From: an uncultured Bacilli bacterium
Lineage (GTDB): Bacteria; Bacillota_I; Bacilli_A; RF39; UBA660
Assembly (NCBI GenBank): GCA_934153675.1
Contig: CAKPFG010000004.1
Span: forward strand, 1 to 64,000
Direction of reading: 5' to 3'
Length of the DNA: 64,000 nucleotides
The number at the start of each line of letters is the position of its first letter. Position 1 is the first letter of the stretch. Below are positions 52,773 through 62,324 of the stretch, one piece after another. The notes under the pieces were generated by a model. That model was not told the DNA's origin and ran no database searches. It was given only the letters and a program-made list of their open reading frames with translations. The position numbers and the translations under genes are program-made.

Positions 52773-53706
52773 ATGTTATTTAGGTGTTGATATTGGTTCT
52801 ATTTCTACAAAAGGTGTTGTTATAGATAATGATAATAATATTATTGCTAAAGAATATATTTGGACAGAAGGAAATCCTGTTAAAGCTGTAAAAAAATTGG
52901 TATCTGTATTAAAAAAACAAGTTGGTAATAAATACATATTAAAAGGAATAGGTACAACTGGTAGTGCAAGAAAACTAATAGGACTTATGTTAGATGCTTC
53001 CGTTGTTAAAAATGAAATAACTGCCCATGCAATAGGTACTATGTCAAAATATAAAGATGTTAAAACCATACTAGAAATAGGTGGCCAAGATTCTAAAATT
53101 ATTTTAATTAATAACGGTATTATTACAGATTATGCCATGAATACTTTATGTGCTGCTGGAACAGGGGCTTTTTTATCTAGTCAAGCCAAAAGACTTGGTA
53201 TTGATATAAATGACTTTGGACTTCTTGCTCTTAGTAGTAATAATCCTGTTAAAATTGCAGCAAGATGTACTGTTTTTGCTGAATCTGATTTAATCCATAA
53301 AGCACAATCAGGTTATGAATTAAAAGATATAGTAGCAGGGTTATGTAGAAGCATTGTTTTAAATTATTTAAATAATGTAGGAAAGGGCAAAAAAATAAAA
53401 GGTCCTATTATTTTTCAAGGAGGAGTTAGTAAAAATCAGGGGGTAGTAAAGTACTTTAAAGAAATATTAAAAGAAGATGTTATAGTAGATGAAAATAGTC
53501 ATCTAATGGGTGCAATTGGCATTGCAATATTAGCCAAAAGAAATAAAAATGATAAAGTATATACATTTGATATAAACGATATAAAATTTATTACTAAAGG
53601 TATGGAGTGTTCGAGATGTAGTAATAATTGTGAAATATTAAAAATATATAAAAATGATAAATTAATAGATGCCTGGGGTAATAGATGCCCTAAAGGTGTA
53701 GCATAA
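52765..53706 (+). CDS. BadF/BadG/HgdC-type ATPase (CoA-dehydratase activase)
   Basis: A 313-residue ASKHA-fold ATPase that delivers electrons to a partner [4Fe-4S] enzyme by ATP hydrolysis. Motifs: LGVDIGSISTKGVVID, GTTGSARKL, EIGGQDSKII, NTLCAAGTGAFLSSQA (cluster Cys), ARCTVFAESDLIH (second cluster Cys) and IIFQGGVSKNQGVV. The C-terminus has an additional cysteine segment, CSRCSNNCEILKI and GNRCPKG, seen in the fused activases. It is translationally coupled to the dehydratase-like gene. The pair is the only obviously anaerobic metabolic unit in the window. Confidence 0.88.
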   Translation: MNECYLGVDIGSISTKGVVIDNDNNIIAKEYIWTEGNPVKAVKKLVSVLKKQVGNKYILKGIGTTGSARKLIGLMLDASVVKNEITAHAIGTMSKYKDVKTILEIGGQDSKIILINNGIITDYAMNTLCAAGTGAFLSSQAKRLGIDINDFGLLALSSNNPVKIAARCTVFAESDLIHKAQSGYELKDIVAGLCRSIVLNYLNNVGKGKKIKGPIIFQGGVSKNQGVVKYFKEILKEDVIVDENSHLMGAIGIAILAKRNKNDKVYTFDINDIKFITKGMECSRCSNNCEILKIYKNDKLIDAWGNRCPKGVA

Positions 53707-54310
53707 AAACATTCAAAGGAATGTTTAAGATTATTTACAAATGATAATGTTAAAAGCCTTTTTTGTAAAAATATTTATTAACGTAAAAATTTAGAAAACA
53801 AGTTTTATAAACTTTCCTTTGGTAAATAATTAATTTTTTAGAATTATTAGGATTAAAGAAAGAATATAATTTAAAAATTAGTTTTTCAATTACATTGGGA
53901 TATACAAATATAAATGAAATTAAGAAAATAATTGATAGTGAAGAGTTTAAACAATACTCTGAATTATTTACCTTAGTAACATCAACTTGTGCTAAATTAG
54001 AAGATATAAAAAATTATTAACAGTATTAATAGTAGCTAAAAGTAAATCGATGATAAAAAAAATTTCAATTTTAATTACAATGGCAGGAAACTATAAAATA
54101 GAAAATTATATTAATACTTCGTTTTTGTTAATGTCAAGGTAAGTATAATAGTAACTATTGTTATTGATAAATGGGTCAATATTAAGTTTTTTTATACGTG
54201 GTATGTTTAGTATTTGAAAAGATATCTGCGTAAATTTTGACATTGAGTATGGTTTTTCGTTATTTTATTAAAACGAATTTTCAAATAAAAATTCACGGTT
54301 TAATTAATTA
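53707..54310. other. Intergenic region with gene debris
   Basis: A weak hairpin (AAACATTC/GAATGTTT, ~53708-53728) follows the activase. The middle holds a decayed reading frame (separate entry). Nothing recognisable lies between 54145 and 54310. Confidence 0.35.
53826..54144 (+). pseudogene. Remnant of an unidentified gene
   Basis: A frame without a start codon reads LELLGLKKEYNLKIS, SITLGYTNINEIKKII, DSEEFKQYSELFTLV and CAKLEDIK up to a stop at 54020, and continues in another frame as KLLTVLIVAKSKSMIKKIS to 54144. The amino-acid composition looks coding, but no start, SD or family match is visible. I take it as the 3' debris of a lost gene. Confidence 0.35.
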
Positions 54311-54346
54311 AAAGTTATTTACAATATAACTTTTTTTTTATATAAT
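54311..54346 (+). terminator. Terminator abutting the yfhO promoter
   Basis: AAAGTTAT (54311-54318) and ATAACTTT (54326-54333) with a T run; TATAAT (54341-54346) follows at once and serves yfhO (ATG 54364, SD AGAGGT). Confidence 0.6.
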
Positions 54347-54363
54347 TAAATAGAGGTAATTTT

Positions 54364-56916
54364 ATGAAACGTAGTAAAAAGATATTTATTTTAATATCAT
54401 CATTTTTTCTTCCTATATTAATTGTAGGTGGTGTTGTTGGATATTTAGAGATAATAAATCATGGGAAGTTTTTTAATAATGGAGAAAATTTTTTACTTGC
54501 TGATATGGCTAGTCAATATAATTCTTTATATAATTATATTCATGATGTATTGGTAGGAAATGAATCTATTTTTTATTCTTTTAGTAAGGGACTTGGGGGT
54601 AATATGGCTAGTACAGTTGGTTATTATTTATCTAGTCCATTTAATTTACTTTATATGTTTGTAAGTAAGGCGAATACTCCTTTGATGACTTTTTTTATTT
54701 TGCTTATAAAATTAGGTTTATGCAGTTTATTTATGAATTTATTTTTAAATTATAAATATAAGCCTAGATTTAGTCATTTAATATTTTCTTTAAGTTATGC
54801 TTTAATGGGGTTTACAACTGTATATTATTTTAATAATATGTGGCTTGATGTTATTTATATGACCCCTCTTGTTATGATTGGAATAAATAAGCTTATAGAT
54901 GGTAATAGTACTTATTATATTATTACCTTAGCACTTGCTATTTTATTTAATTTTTATATTGCTTATATGCTTTGCATTTTTTGTGTTATTTATTTTTTAT
55001 ATGAATTATTTTGTAAGTATCGTTTTAAAGATTTTAAAATATACAAAAATATTTTGTTATCTTTTCTTTTATCTAGTGTGTTAGCGGCATTGATATCAAG
55101 TTTTCTTTTAATACCGGCTGTTTTAAATTTAAGTCATATAATGCGTTTTGATCTAGATCATAGTCTTCTTGATTTGCATTTGGAACATATAGGAAAAACA
55201 TTTTTAAACACTGTATTTTCAAAAACATATATAGGTACACATAATACGACTTCAGTATTGGGAAGAAATAGACCTGTTTTATATGTATGTTTATTTACTT
55301 TTTCTTTAATGTTTTTATATTTCTTTAACAAAAAAATTAAAAGAAAAGATAAAGTGCTTAGTCTGCTTGTGATTTTCTTTTTTCTACTTAGTTTTTTAAT
55401 TCCACATTTACAATTATTTTGGCAAGCATTTTCTTTCCCTAATGGTTATATAGCTCGTTTTTCATTTTTCTATTCTTTTTTTGTTATATATTTGGCTAGT
55501 AAATGTTTTTATAATTGTGATAAGATTAGAATTATATATTTTATATTATTAATTGTTTTATATAGTATTATTAGTTATTTTGTTAGTAAGATATATTTAG
55601 TTTTTTTATCAAGTGGAGATATAATAATAAGTGTTATTTTTGTTTTAATTTATTTAGTGCTATTCTTTTTATATACTAGATTATCTAAAAAGAAAATTAT
55701 AAATATTTTAATTTTACTTGCTGTTATTATTGAACTTACATTTAACTATGCAGATACATTGGTAACTATTAAATCTATGAAGGTTGTAAGTAGTTATAAA
55801 ACTTTTTATAATCAAACGTGTGCTAATTTAAATAATATTGAATCTAATTTTTATAGAATTGATGGTAATTATTATTTTAGTTATTTAGATAGTCATACTT
55901 GTTCAACTAATGGTATTACAACGGCACTTTCTACTAATGATGGAGATTTATATCGCTTTTTTCATAAAAACGGTGGTTCTTTAACTTATACAACAATTAT
56001 GTATGATTTTAATAAACTTCCAGTGTTTGATTCTTTATTTGGTGTTAAGTATATATATAGTAAAGACAAATTAGATGAAACATTATATAAAGAAAAAGGT
56101 AAATTTAAAATAAAAAAATATAATTCTTTTAAGAAAATATATGAAGATAAATACGTCTATATTTATGAAAATCCTTATGTATTAAATCTTGGTTATATAG
56201 TAAGTGATGATTATAAAAATTATAATACTAAAGGGCATGATAGTTTAGATAATATGAATAATTTTATTAAAAGTTTAAGTGGCATTAAAGATGACGTAAT
56301 TAAACCTTTGAAAAAGAAATATTTAGGTAATAATGAATATAGTTTTGAAGTTACTTCATCTGATTATTTGTATTTAACAGTTACTTATGATATTGCTATT
56401 AACTGGACTGTTTATGATACTATATATATAAATGATAATTATATAACATCTCTTGATAGTGAAAATATCGGTATTGTAAAAATAAAAAATGATTATAAAA
56501 ATAGTACTATAACATTAAGAATGGATAATGCTATTGAGAAGGCTAAGGATAAGGCTAACTTATATTATATAGATATGGATAATTTTAAGGCGGCTATTAA
56601 TAAATTGAAACAAAATCAATTAAAAAATATAAATGTTAATGGTAATAAAGTATCTGGTGATATTTCCTTAAAAAAGGATGGAACATTATTTTTATCTATT
56701 CCATATGATAAGGGATTTAATGTTTTTGTAGATGGTAAGAAAGTAAATTATAAAAAAATTGCTGGTGATTTTATTGGTATTGATTTAAAAAAGGGTAATC
56801 ACAAAATAACTTTAAAGTATTATTCTTATGGATTTTCTCTAGGCGTTGTTATAAGCAGTATATCTATATTGATATTAATTTTATACATATATAAAAAGAA
56901 AACTTATAAAAATTAG
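54364..56916 (+). CDS. YfhO-family membrane protein (GT-C-like, lipid/teichoic acid glycosylation)
   Basis: An 850-residue integral membrane protein with an N-terminal block of about 12 helices and a C-terminal outside domain (~residues 480-820) closed by one last helix and a basic tail. Landmarks: FFNNGENFLLADMASQYNSL, FSKGLGGNMASTVGYYLSSPFN (typical YfhO), FTTVYYFNNMWLDVIYMTPL. YfhO of Bacillus and Listeria is involved in glycosylation of lipoteichoic or wall polymers by flipping/transfer of sugar from a C55-P carrier. It stands alone. Its stop lies in the loop of a terminator. Confidence 0.88.
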   Translation: MKRSKKIFILISSFFLPILIVGGVVGYLEIINHGKFFNNGENFLLADMASQYNSLYNYIHDVLVGNESIFYSFSKGLGGNMASTVGYYLSSPFNLLYMFVSKANTPLMTFFILLIKLGLCSLFMNLFLNYKYKPRFSHLIFSLSYALMGFTTVYYFNNMWLDVIYMTPLVMIGINKLIDGNSTYYIITLALAILFNFYIAYMLCIFCVIYFLYELFCKYRFKDFKIYKNILLSFLLSSVLAALISSFLLIPAVLNLSHIMRFDLDHSLLDLHLEHIGKTFLNTVFSKTYIGTHNTTSVLGRNRPVLYVCLFTFSLMFLYFFNKKIKRKDKVLSLLVIFFFLLSFLIPHLQLFWQAFSFPNGYIARFSFFYSFFVIYLASKCFYNCDKIRIIYFILLIVLYSIISYFVSKIYLVFLSSGDIIISVIFVLIYLVLFFLYTRLSKKKIINILILLAVIIELTFNYADTLVTIKSMKVVSSYKTFYNQTCANLNNIESNFYRIDGNYYFSYLDSHTCSTNGITTALSTNDGDLYRFFHKNGGSLTYTTIMYDFNKLPVFDSLFGVKYIYSKDKLDETLYKEKGKFKIKKYNSFKKIYEDKYVYIYENPYVLNLGYIVSDDYKNYNTKGHDSLDNMNNFIKSLSGIKDDVIKPLKKKYLGNNEYSFEVTSSDYLYLTVTYDIAINWTVYDTIYINDNYITSLDSENIGIVKIKNDYKNSTITLRMDNAIEKAKDKANLYYIDMDNFKAAINKLKQNQLKNINVNGNKVSGDISLKKDGTLFLSIPYDKGFNVFVDGKKVNYKKIAGDFIGIDLKKGNHKITLKYYSYGFSLGVVISSISILILILYIYKKKTYKN

Positions 56917-56928
56917 GTTTTCTTTTTT
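56893..56928 (+). terminator. Terminator over the yfhO stop codon
   Basis: AAAAAGAAAAC (56893-56903) pairs with GTTTTCTTTTT (56917-56927); the stop TAG is the last part of the loop. Confidence 0.75.
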
Positions 56929-57000
56929 TAATTAACTAAAATATTGCTTTTGCATCAAAAATATTATATAATTTTCTTAGATTAAGAGAGGATGATTTAA

Positions 57001-58206
57001 ATGGGTTTAATAAAAGCCGCTATTAGTGCTGCTTCTAGCACGTTAAAAGATCAATGGTTAGATTATATTTATTGTGATCGCATGGATGATAATGTTTTAA
57101 TGCGTAAAGGTGAGGTTAAAAAAGGAGGCTCTAATACTAAGGGTACTGAAAATATTATTACTAATGGTAGTAAAATAGTTGTAAGTGAAGATCAGTGTTT
57201 ATTAGTAGTAGTTGATGGTAAAATAGTTGATTTCACTACTGAAGCAGGTAGTTATACCTTTGATAAGGGAACAGAACCTTCAATGTTTTATGGAGGATTT
57301 GGAAAAGGATTAATTGATAGTTTTAAAACTTTTGGTAAGCGCTTTGTTTATGGAGGCGTAGTACCAGCAGATGGTCGAGCATATTTTATTAACACACGTT
57401 ATATAAAGGGAAATAAATTTGGAACATCAACTCCTATTCCTTTTAGAGATAGTGAATTTGGGTTTACTGTGGATATTAGATGTTACGGTGAATATGTATT
57501 TCAAGTAACTGATCCAATTAAGTTTTTTCATACTTATGGTGGAAATATTGAAGGTGATTATGTTATAGATCAACAATTCCAAGATACTTTTTTAGCCGAT
57601 TTTCTTCAAGCTTTACAGCCTGCTTTAGCTAAAGTAGCAATGCAAAAGATATCATATGATATGTTACCAGGGGCTGTTAGTGAAATATCAAAAGCAGTGA
57701 GTGAAGAGTTAGATTCAACTTGGAAAGATCAAGGTATTAACGTTGTTCGTGTATCTATCGCTAGTGCATCGCCAACAGATGAAAGTGCAACAGTAATAAA
57801 AAGTGCACAGGGTGATAGATTGTATGCTATGAATCCTGCTATGCAGGCATCTCGTGCTAATGCAGCTGCAAGTGAAGCTATAAAAGATGCAGCAAATAAT
57901 GCAAATGGTGCTATTAATGGTTTTATGGGCGTTGGAATGATTAATCAGGGAGGTGCTATGTTTGGTGCTAATATATCTAATCAAGCCCAGGCTATGAATT
58001 CTATGAGTAGTATGAATACACCAGGATCAGTTACAAATAATCAAGTAAATACTAATAAATGTCCAAATTGTGGTAGTGAGGTAACTGGTAAGTTTTGTTC
58101 TGAATGTGGTAGTAAGATTGATGTTAAAAAATATTGTCCAAATTGTGGTAAAGAAGTAGCTAGTGATTCAAAGTTTTGTATGGAATGTGGAAATAAATTA
58201 GTATAA
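57001..58206 (+). CDS. SPFH-domain protein with two C-terminal zinc ribbons (YdjI-like)
   Basis: A 401-residue cytoplasmic protein. Residues ~15-290 are an SPFH/virion-core-like domain (MDDNVLMRKGEVKKGGSN, GSKIVVSEDQCLLVVVDGKI, FINTRYIKGNKFGTSTPIPF, VDIRCYGEYVFQVTDP). A flexible Ala/Met/Asn-rich linker follows (~290-345). Two zinc ribbons end it: CPNCGSEV..FCSECGSK and CPNCGKEV..FCMECGNK. In Bacillus YdjI belongs to a membrane-stress system (PspA/YdjH neighbours), but no PspA or membrane partner is adjacent here. It is monocistronic with a strong SD (GAGAGGATG). Confidence 0.85.
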   Translation: MGLIKAAISAASSTLKDQWLDYIYCDRMDDNVLMRKGEVKKGGSNTKGTENIITNGSKIVVSEDQCLLVVVDGKIVDFTTEAGSYTFDKGTEPSMFYGGFGKGLIDSFKTFGKRFVYGGVVPADGRAYFINTRYIKGNKFGTSTPIPFRDSEFGFTVDIRCYGEYVFQVTDPIKFFHTYGGNIEGDYVIDQQFQDTFLADFLQALQPALAKVAMQKISYDMLPGAVSEISKAVSEELDSTWKDQGINVVRVSIASASPTDESATVIKSAQGDRLYAMNPAMQASRANAAASEAIKDAANNANGAINGFMGVGMINQGGAMFGANISNQAQAMNSMSSMNTPGSVTNNQVNTNKCPNCGSEVTGKFCSECGSKIDVKKYCPNCGKEVASDSKFCMECGNKLV

Positions 58207-58211
58207 CAATA

Positions 58212-58244
58212 AAAAATGTTATCATACTTTTGATAACTTTTTTA
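58212..58244 (+). terminator. Terminator of the SPFH gene
   Basis: GTTATCA (58218-58224) and TGATAAC (58231-58237), flanked by A- and T-runs. Confidence 0.75.
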
Positions 58245-58379
58245 TTTCATATTTGTTGTTTAAAATTATAAAAAATTATGTAATAATTATTTTAATAGTA
58301 GGAATGTGTATTACGAAAATTTACATTTATTTAATAAATATGCAAAAATAATGCATATTTTTTTATCTTTTGGTAAAAT

Positions 58380-58394
58380 AAAAAAGGATTTTTT
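58380..58394 (+). promoter_or_regulatory. Shared upstream element AAAAAAGGATTTTT (copy 3), dnaG promoter region
   Basis: Third copy of the element also found at 18693 and 38058, 53 bp before ATG 58433. A possible -10 (TATATTAATAT) lies at about 58408-58418. Confidence 0.45.
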
Positions 58395-58432
58395 GAATTT
58401 TTGTCGTATATTAATATTAGGGAGTGGTATTT

Positions 58433-60145
58433 ATGGATAATGTTATCAATGAGATACGTAAAAATGTAAATATTGTTGATATTATATCTGGTTATTTGCC
58501 ACTTACTAGAAGAGGAAAAAATTATTTTGGAGTTTGCCCTTTTCATGATGATCATTCACCTAGTATGAGTGTATCTGAGGAAAAGCAAATATATACTTGT
58601 TTTTCATGTGGCGCTACTGGGAATGTTTTTAAGTTTATATCTGATTATGAAAATATTAGCTTTTTAGAGGCTGTTAAGAAATGTTCTTTGTTATGTGGTA
58701 TTGATTTTAATTATGGTAAGAAACCTGCAAAGCGTAATAAATTGTATGATATATATAGTTTTGCTTCGTTAGTATATCAAAATAATTTATATAGCTTAAA
58801 AGGACAAGAGGCAAGAAATTATCTGGCATCACGTAAACTTTCTAATGATATTATTAAGGAATTTGAGATTGGTCTTTCTTTAAATGAGCCTGATTTATTA
58901 ACGAAGGCTTTATTAAATAAGTATGATGATAAGATTCTTCTTAAAAGTGGTCTTGTGAATGAGGGCGAGTATAATTTATATGATATATATAGAAATAGAA
59001 TTATGTTTCCTTTATATGATTTATCCGGTAATATAGTGGGATATAATGGTCGAATTTATAATTCAAAAAGTGATAGTAAATATATAAATTCTAAAGAAAC
59101 TGATATTTTTAAAAAGGGAGAATTACTTTTTAATTATCATCGTGCAAAGTTAAATACAAGAGATTATGGCTTTGTTATTATTGTTGAGGGTCAAATTGAT
59201 TGTATGAGAGTATATCAATCTGGGTATAAGAACGTTGTTGCTTCTTTGGGGACGGCTATTACTAAGACACATGCTATGTTATTAAGAAAATTATCTAGTA
59301 ATATTATTTTATGTTTTGATGGTGATAAGGCTGGAGAGAAAGCAACTGATTCTGCTATTAATGAGTTAGAAAAACTTGGCCTTTCGCCTAATGTAGTTAG
59401 ACTTGAGGATAATTTAGACCCTGATGAGTATATTTTAAGGTATGGTAAGGATCAATTTAAAAGTAAAATTGAAAATTCTTATTCATTACTTGATTATAAA
59501 GAGATGCTCTTAAAAAAAGATGTTGATCTAAAAGATCCTGTTAAACTTTCTAATTATGTTAATCTTATGATTGCTGAAATTAGTAAAATAGAAGATGATG
59601 TATTAAAAGAAATTAGTGTCAATAAATTGGCACAAGAAACAAGTCTTTCGCCTAGCTTTATTAAATCAAAATTGGACAAGCCTAAAAATAAAATAAAAAT
59701 AGTGAAACCGGTTAAAATAAAGTATAGCAAGTATGAAAAATCGGAGCAAGCTTTACTTTTTTATATGTTAAGAAGTAAAGATGTGATTTTAATGTATGAA
59801 AAAAAAATTACTCACATGCCTACTTTTAAATATCGTAAACTTGCTTTTAAGATTGATTGTTTTTATAAGGAAAATAATTATATAGATATAGCAGATTTTT
59901 TAACGTTTATTGCAGATGATAATGAAGATGTGAATACTGTTGGGGAAATTTTAAGTTTAAATTTAAGAGATGATTATGAAAATGATCAAATTTTAGATTA
60001 TTTAAATAATATTAAAAGTTATAATGATAGGAGTTTATCTAATAAGTATAAAAAAGAGCTACAAAATGAAAAAAGTTTAGAAAAACAAATAGAATTAGCT
60101 AAAAGAGCTTTAGCTTATAAGATTGGGAGTGAAGAAGATGAATGA
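58433..60145 (+). CDS. dnaG: DNA primase
   Basis: Makes RNA primers at the replication fork. An N-terminal CHC2 zinc finger ([23 protein letters not shown]), the RNA polymerase/TOPRIM core ([36 protein letters not shown]) and a C-terminal helicase-interaction region, 570 residues in total. ATG 58433 follows GGGAG. It is the first gene of the conserved dnaG-sigA-trmK operon and overlaps sigA by 8 bp. Confidence 0.97.
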   Translation: MDNVINEIRKNVNIVDIISGYLPLTRRGKNYFGVCPFHDDHSPSMSVSEEKQIYTCFSCGATGNVFKFISDYENISFLEAVKKCSLLCGIDFNYGKKPAKRNKLYDIYSFASLVYQNNLYSLKGQEARNYLASRKLSNDIIKEFEIGLSLNEPDLLTKALLNKYDDKILLKSGLVNEGEYNLYDIYRNRIMFPLYDLSGNIVGYNGRIYNSKSDSKYINSKETDIFKKGELLFNYHRAKLNTRDYGFVIIVEGQIDCMRVYQSGYKNVVASLGTAITKTHAMLLRKLSSNIILCFDGDKAGEKATDSAINELEKLGLSPNVVRLEDNLDPDEYILRYGKDQFKSKIENSYSLLDYKEMLLKKDVDLKDPVKLSNYVNLMIAEISKIEDDVLKEISVNKLAQETSLSPSFIKSKLDKPKNKIKIVKPVKIKYSKYEKSEQALLFYMLRSKDVILMYEKKITHMPTFKYRKLAFKIDCFYKENNYIDIADFLTFIADDNEDVNTVGEILSLNLRDDYENDQILDYLNNIKSYNDRSLSNKYKKELQNEKSLEKQIELAKRALAYKIGSEEDE

Positions 60146-61217
60146 AATTAAAACGTTTAATGAGAGAAAAGAAGAATTAGTTAAAAAAGGTAAAGAAATA
60201 GGTTTTATTACTTATGAACAATTAGCGGATGCTTTAAAGGGACTTGATCTTGATGTTGATAGTTTAGATGATTTATATAATGTACTTACTCAAAATGGTA
60301 TTGATATAGTTTCGGAAAATGAAGATGATGATGCAAATGAAAGTGATAAATTACTTCTTTCGGATAATGAACTTACTAAGGATTTAAATATTAATGATCC
60401 TGTTAGAATGTATTTGAAAGAAATTGGTCAAATAAAATTGTTATCACTTGATGAGGAACTTGATCTTGCTGATCGTATTGAACAGGGTGATACAGAGGCT
60501 AAAAATATTTTAGCTGAAGCTAATCTTCGTTTAGTTGTTAGTATTGCTAAAAGATATGTGGGAAGAGGTATGTTATTTCTTGATTTGATACAAGAGGGAA
60601 ATATTGGTCTTATGAAGGCAGTGGATAAGTTTGATGTATCTAAGGGTTATAAATTTTCAACTTATGCCACTTGGTGGATTAGACAAGCTATAACACGTGC
60701 AATAGCTGATCAGGCTCGTACTATTCGTGTGCCAGTTCATATGGTTGAAACAATTAATAAGTTAGCTAGGATTCAAAGACAATTGACTCTTGAATTGAAT
60801 CGTGAACCTAGTGAAGATGAAATTGCTAAAAAAATGGGTACTAGTGTTGAGAAGGTTCGTGAAATATATAAAATTAGTCAGGATCCAGTTAGCTTAGAAA
60901 CACCAATTGGTGAGGAAGATGATTCACATCTTGGAGATTTTATTAAGGATGAACATAATATGTCTCCAGAAGAATTTGCCACTAACGAAATGCTTAAAGA
61001 TGAAATTAGTGAAGTATTACTTACATTAACTGAAAGAGAAGAAAAAGTAATTAGGCTTCGTTTTGGTCTTGAGGATGGTAAACCTAGAACTTTGGAAGAA
61101 GTAGGTCAAATGTTTGGTGTTACTCGTGAACGTATAAGACAAATAGAGGCTAAAGCCTTACGTAAACTTCGTCATCCTTCCCGTAGCCGCAAATTACGAG
61201 ATTATATGGAGGAGTAA
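60138..61217 (+). CDS. sigA: RNA polymerase primary sigma factor (SigA/RpoD)
   Basis: The housekeeping sigma factor, 359 residues. A short region 1.1-like domain (~25-70: [16 protein letters not shown]), region 1.2 ([17 protein letters not shown]), region 2 ([39 protein letters not shown]), region 3 and region 4.2 ([33 protein letters not shown]). ATG 60138 is chosen over the in-frame TTG 60123 because GGGAGTGAAG precedes it and homologues start there. It is coupled to dnaG upstream and to trmK downstream by a 1-base overlap. Confidence 0.97.
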   Translation: MNEIKTFNERKEELVKKGKEIGFITYEQLADALKGLDLDVDSLDDLYNVLTQNGIDIVSENEDDDANESDKLLLSDNELTKDLNINDPVRMYLKEIGQIKLLSLDEELDLADRIEQGDTEAKNILAEANLRLVVSIAKRYVGRGMLFLDLIQEGNIGLMKAVDKFDVSKGYKFSTYATWWIRQAITRAIADQARTIRVPVHMVETINKLARIQRQLTLELNREPSEDEIAKKMGTSVEKVREIYKISQDPVSLETPIGEEDDSHLGDFIKDEHNMSPEEFATNEMLKDEISEVLLTLTEREEKVIRLRFGLEDGKPRTLEEVGQMFGVTRERIRQIEAKALRKLRHPSRSRKLRDYMEE

Positions 61218-61831
61218 TGTTAAAAAAACGCCTTTTAACTATTGCATCTTTGGTTAGTACCAAAAGTGTTGTTGATGTTGGTTGCGATCATGGGTATCTT
61301 GATATATATTTAACAAAGAAAAATATTCATTGTACTGCTACTGACATAAGTGAAAAATCGCTAAAAAAAGCTATAGATAATTTTAAAAAATATAATTTAA
61401 AAATAGATACAATACTTACTGATGGTCTTAATAATGTTTCGATAAAAAAAGAAGATACAATAATAATATCTGGTATGGGCTGTGATACTATTATTAAAAT
61501 ATTAAATAAAAAAATGAATAATGATCTTATTATTTCTTCTAATAACAATACTGAAAAATTAAGAAGATATATAGTGAATTTAGGATATATTATTGCAGTT
61601 GAAAAGTTTGTTTTAGAAAATAATAAGGGATATGTTATTATTAAATTTGTTAAGGGGAATAAAAAATATACTGATTTAGATTATATAATAGGTCCAGTTA
61701 TTGATGATAAGGTTTATTTTAATTATTTACTTTCTAAATATGAAAAAATTTTTAAAAAAATACCTAATTTTTATTTAAATAAAAGAAATTATTATAAAAT
61801 GCTAATTAAAGAATTAAAAAAGAGAATCTAA
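61217..61831 (+). CDS. trmK: tRNA (adenine22-N1)-methyltransferase TrmK
   Basis: A 204-residue SAM methyltransferase modifying A22 of tRNA. Motifs: LLTIASLVSTKSVVDVGCDHGYLDIYL, ATDISEKSLKKA, DTIIISGMGCDTIIKIL and a coiled-coil C-terminal part. The position after dnaG-sigA is the standard Firmicutes arrangement. In Bacillus yqfO follows; here the operon ends, with the stop TAA in the loop of a terminator. Confidence 0.93.
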   Translation: MLKKRLLTIASLVSTKSVVDVGCDHGYLDIYLTKKNIHCTATDISEKSLKKAIDNFKKYNLKIDTILTDGLNNVSIKKEDTIIISGMGCDTIIKILNKKMNNDLIISSNNNTEKLRRYIVNLGYIIAVEKFVLENNKGYVIIKFVKGNKKYTDLDYIIGPVIDDKVYFNYLLSKYEKIFKKIPNFYLNKRNYYKMLIKELKKRI

Positions 61832-61843
61832 CGATTCTTTTTT
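61821..61843. terminator. Terminator over the trmK stop codon, shared with the convergent gene
   Basis: AGAATC (61823-61828) and GATTCT (61833-61838) enclose TAAC, with the TAA being the trmK stop; T run after. It also touches the 3' end of the minus-strand gene. Confidence 0.7.
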
Positions 61844-62222
61844 AAATGAAAAATGTTGGTCCTATATTATCGTAGTTATTTACTGATTCTTTTAAATTAG
61901 TATTATTATTTTCGCTATTTGTATTAATGGCTGTATTTACTTTATTGTTTGTATTATTGTTTACAAATCTATGTTTTTTGGGTTTATTATCGCTTTTTTT
62001 GAATTCATTCATTATTTTAAACATTGTTTTAGCATTATTCATCATTGGTTGTACCTGTTTTACAAGGGGTATTGCCTGATTAGCAACTCCCAAAACTTTT
62101 TGTGTACCGGATAAAATAGAAGAAAATGATAATCCACTTCCTTTAAAAATTCTAGATAATAAACCTATTTTAGGTGTATTTACTGTTGGCATGGTATAAA
62201 AATAAGGATTATAGTAATTCAT
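61842..62222 (-). CDS. VrrA/YqfQ family protein (spore-coat-related)
   Basis: A 126-residue protein. The centre matches what I know of the YqfQ family: GLSFSSILSGTQKVLGVANQ, IPLVKQVQPMMNNAKTMFKI. The first 20 residues are Tyr/Pro/Asn-rich (NYYNPYFYTMPTV) and the C-terminal third is a low-complexity Asn/Thr tail. YqfQ is an inner spore-coat protein in Bacillus and its gene lies close to trmK and sigA there as well, so both sequence and place agree. GGAGGG is the SD on the minus strand. Confidence 0.75.
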   Translation of the reverse strand: MNYYNPYFYTMPTVNTPKIGLLSRIFKGSGLSFSSILSGTQKVLGVANQAIPLVKQVQPMMNNAKTMFKIMNEFKKSDNKPKKHRFVNNNTNNKVNTAINTNSENNNTNLKESVNNYDNIGPTFFI

Positions 62223-62291
62223 AAAACCCTCCTATACTTCTAAAATATTATATGTTTTTAAGTGAAAAAAGTTTAACAAATTATTAAATTA

Positions 62292-62300
62292 TGATATAAT
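62292..62300 (+). promoter_or_regulatory. Extended -10 promoter of the pilus assembly operon
   Basis: TGATATAAT ends 24 nt before ATG 62325; GGGTAGGTG is the SD. Confidence 0.55.
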
Positions 62301-62324
62301 TTATGTTATAGGGTAGGTGTTTTT

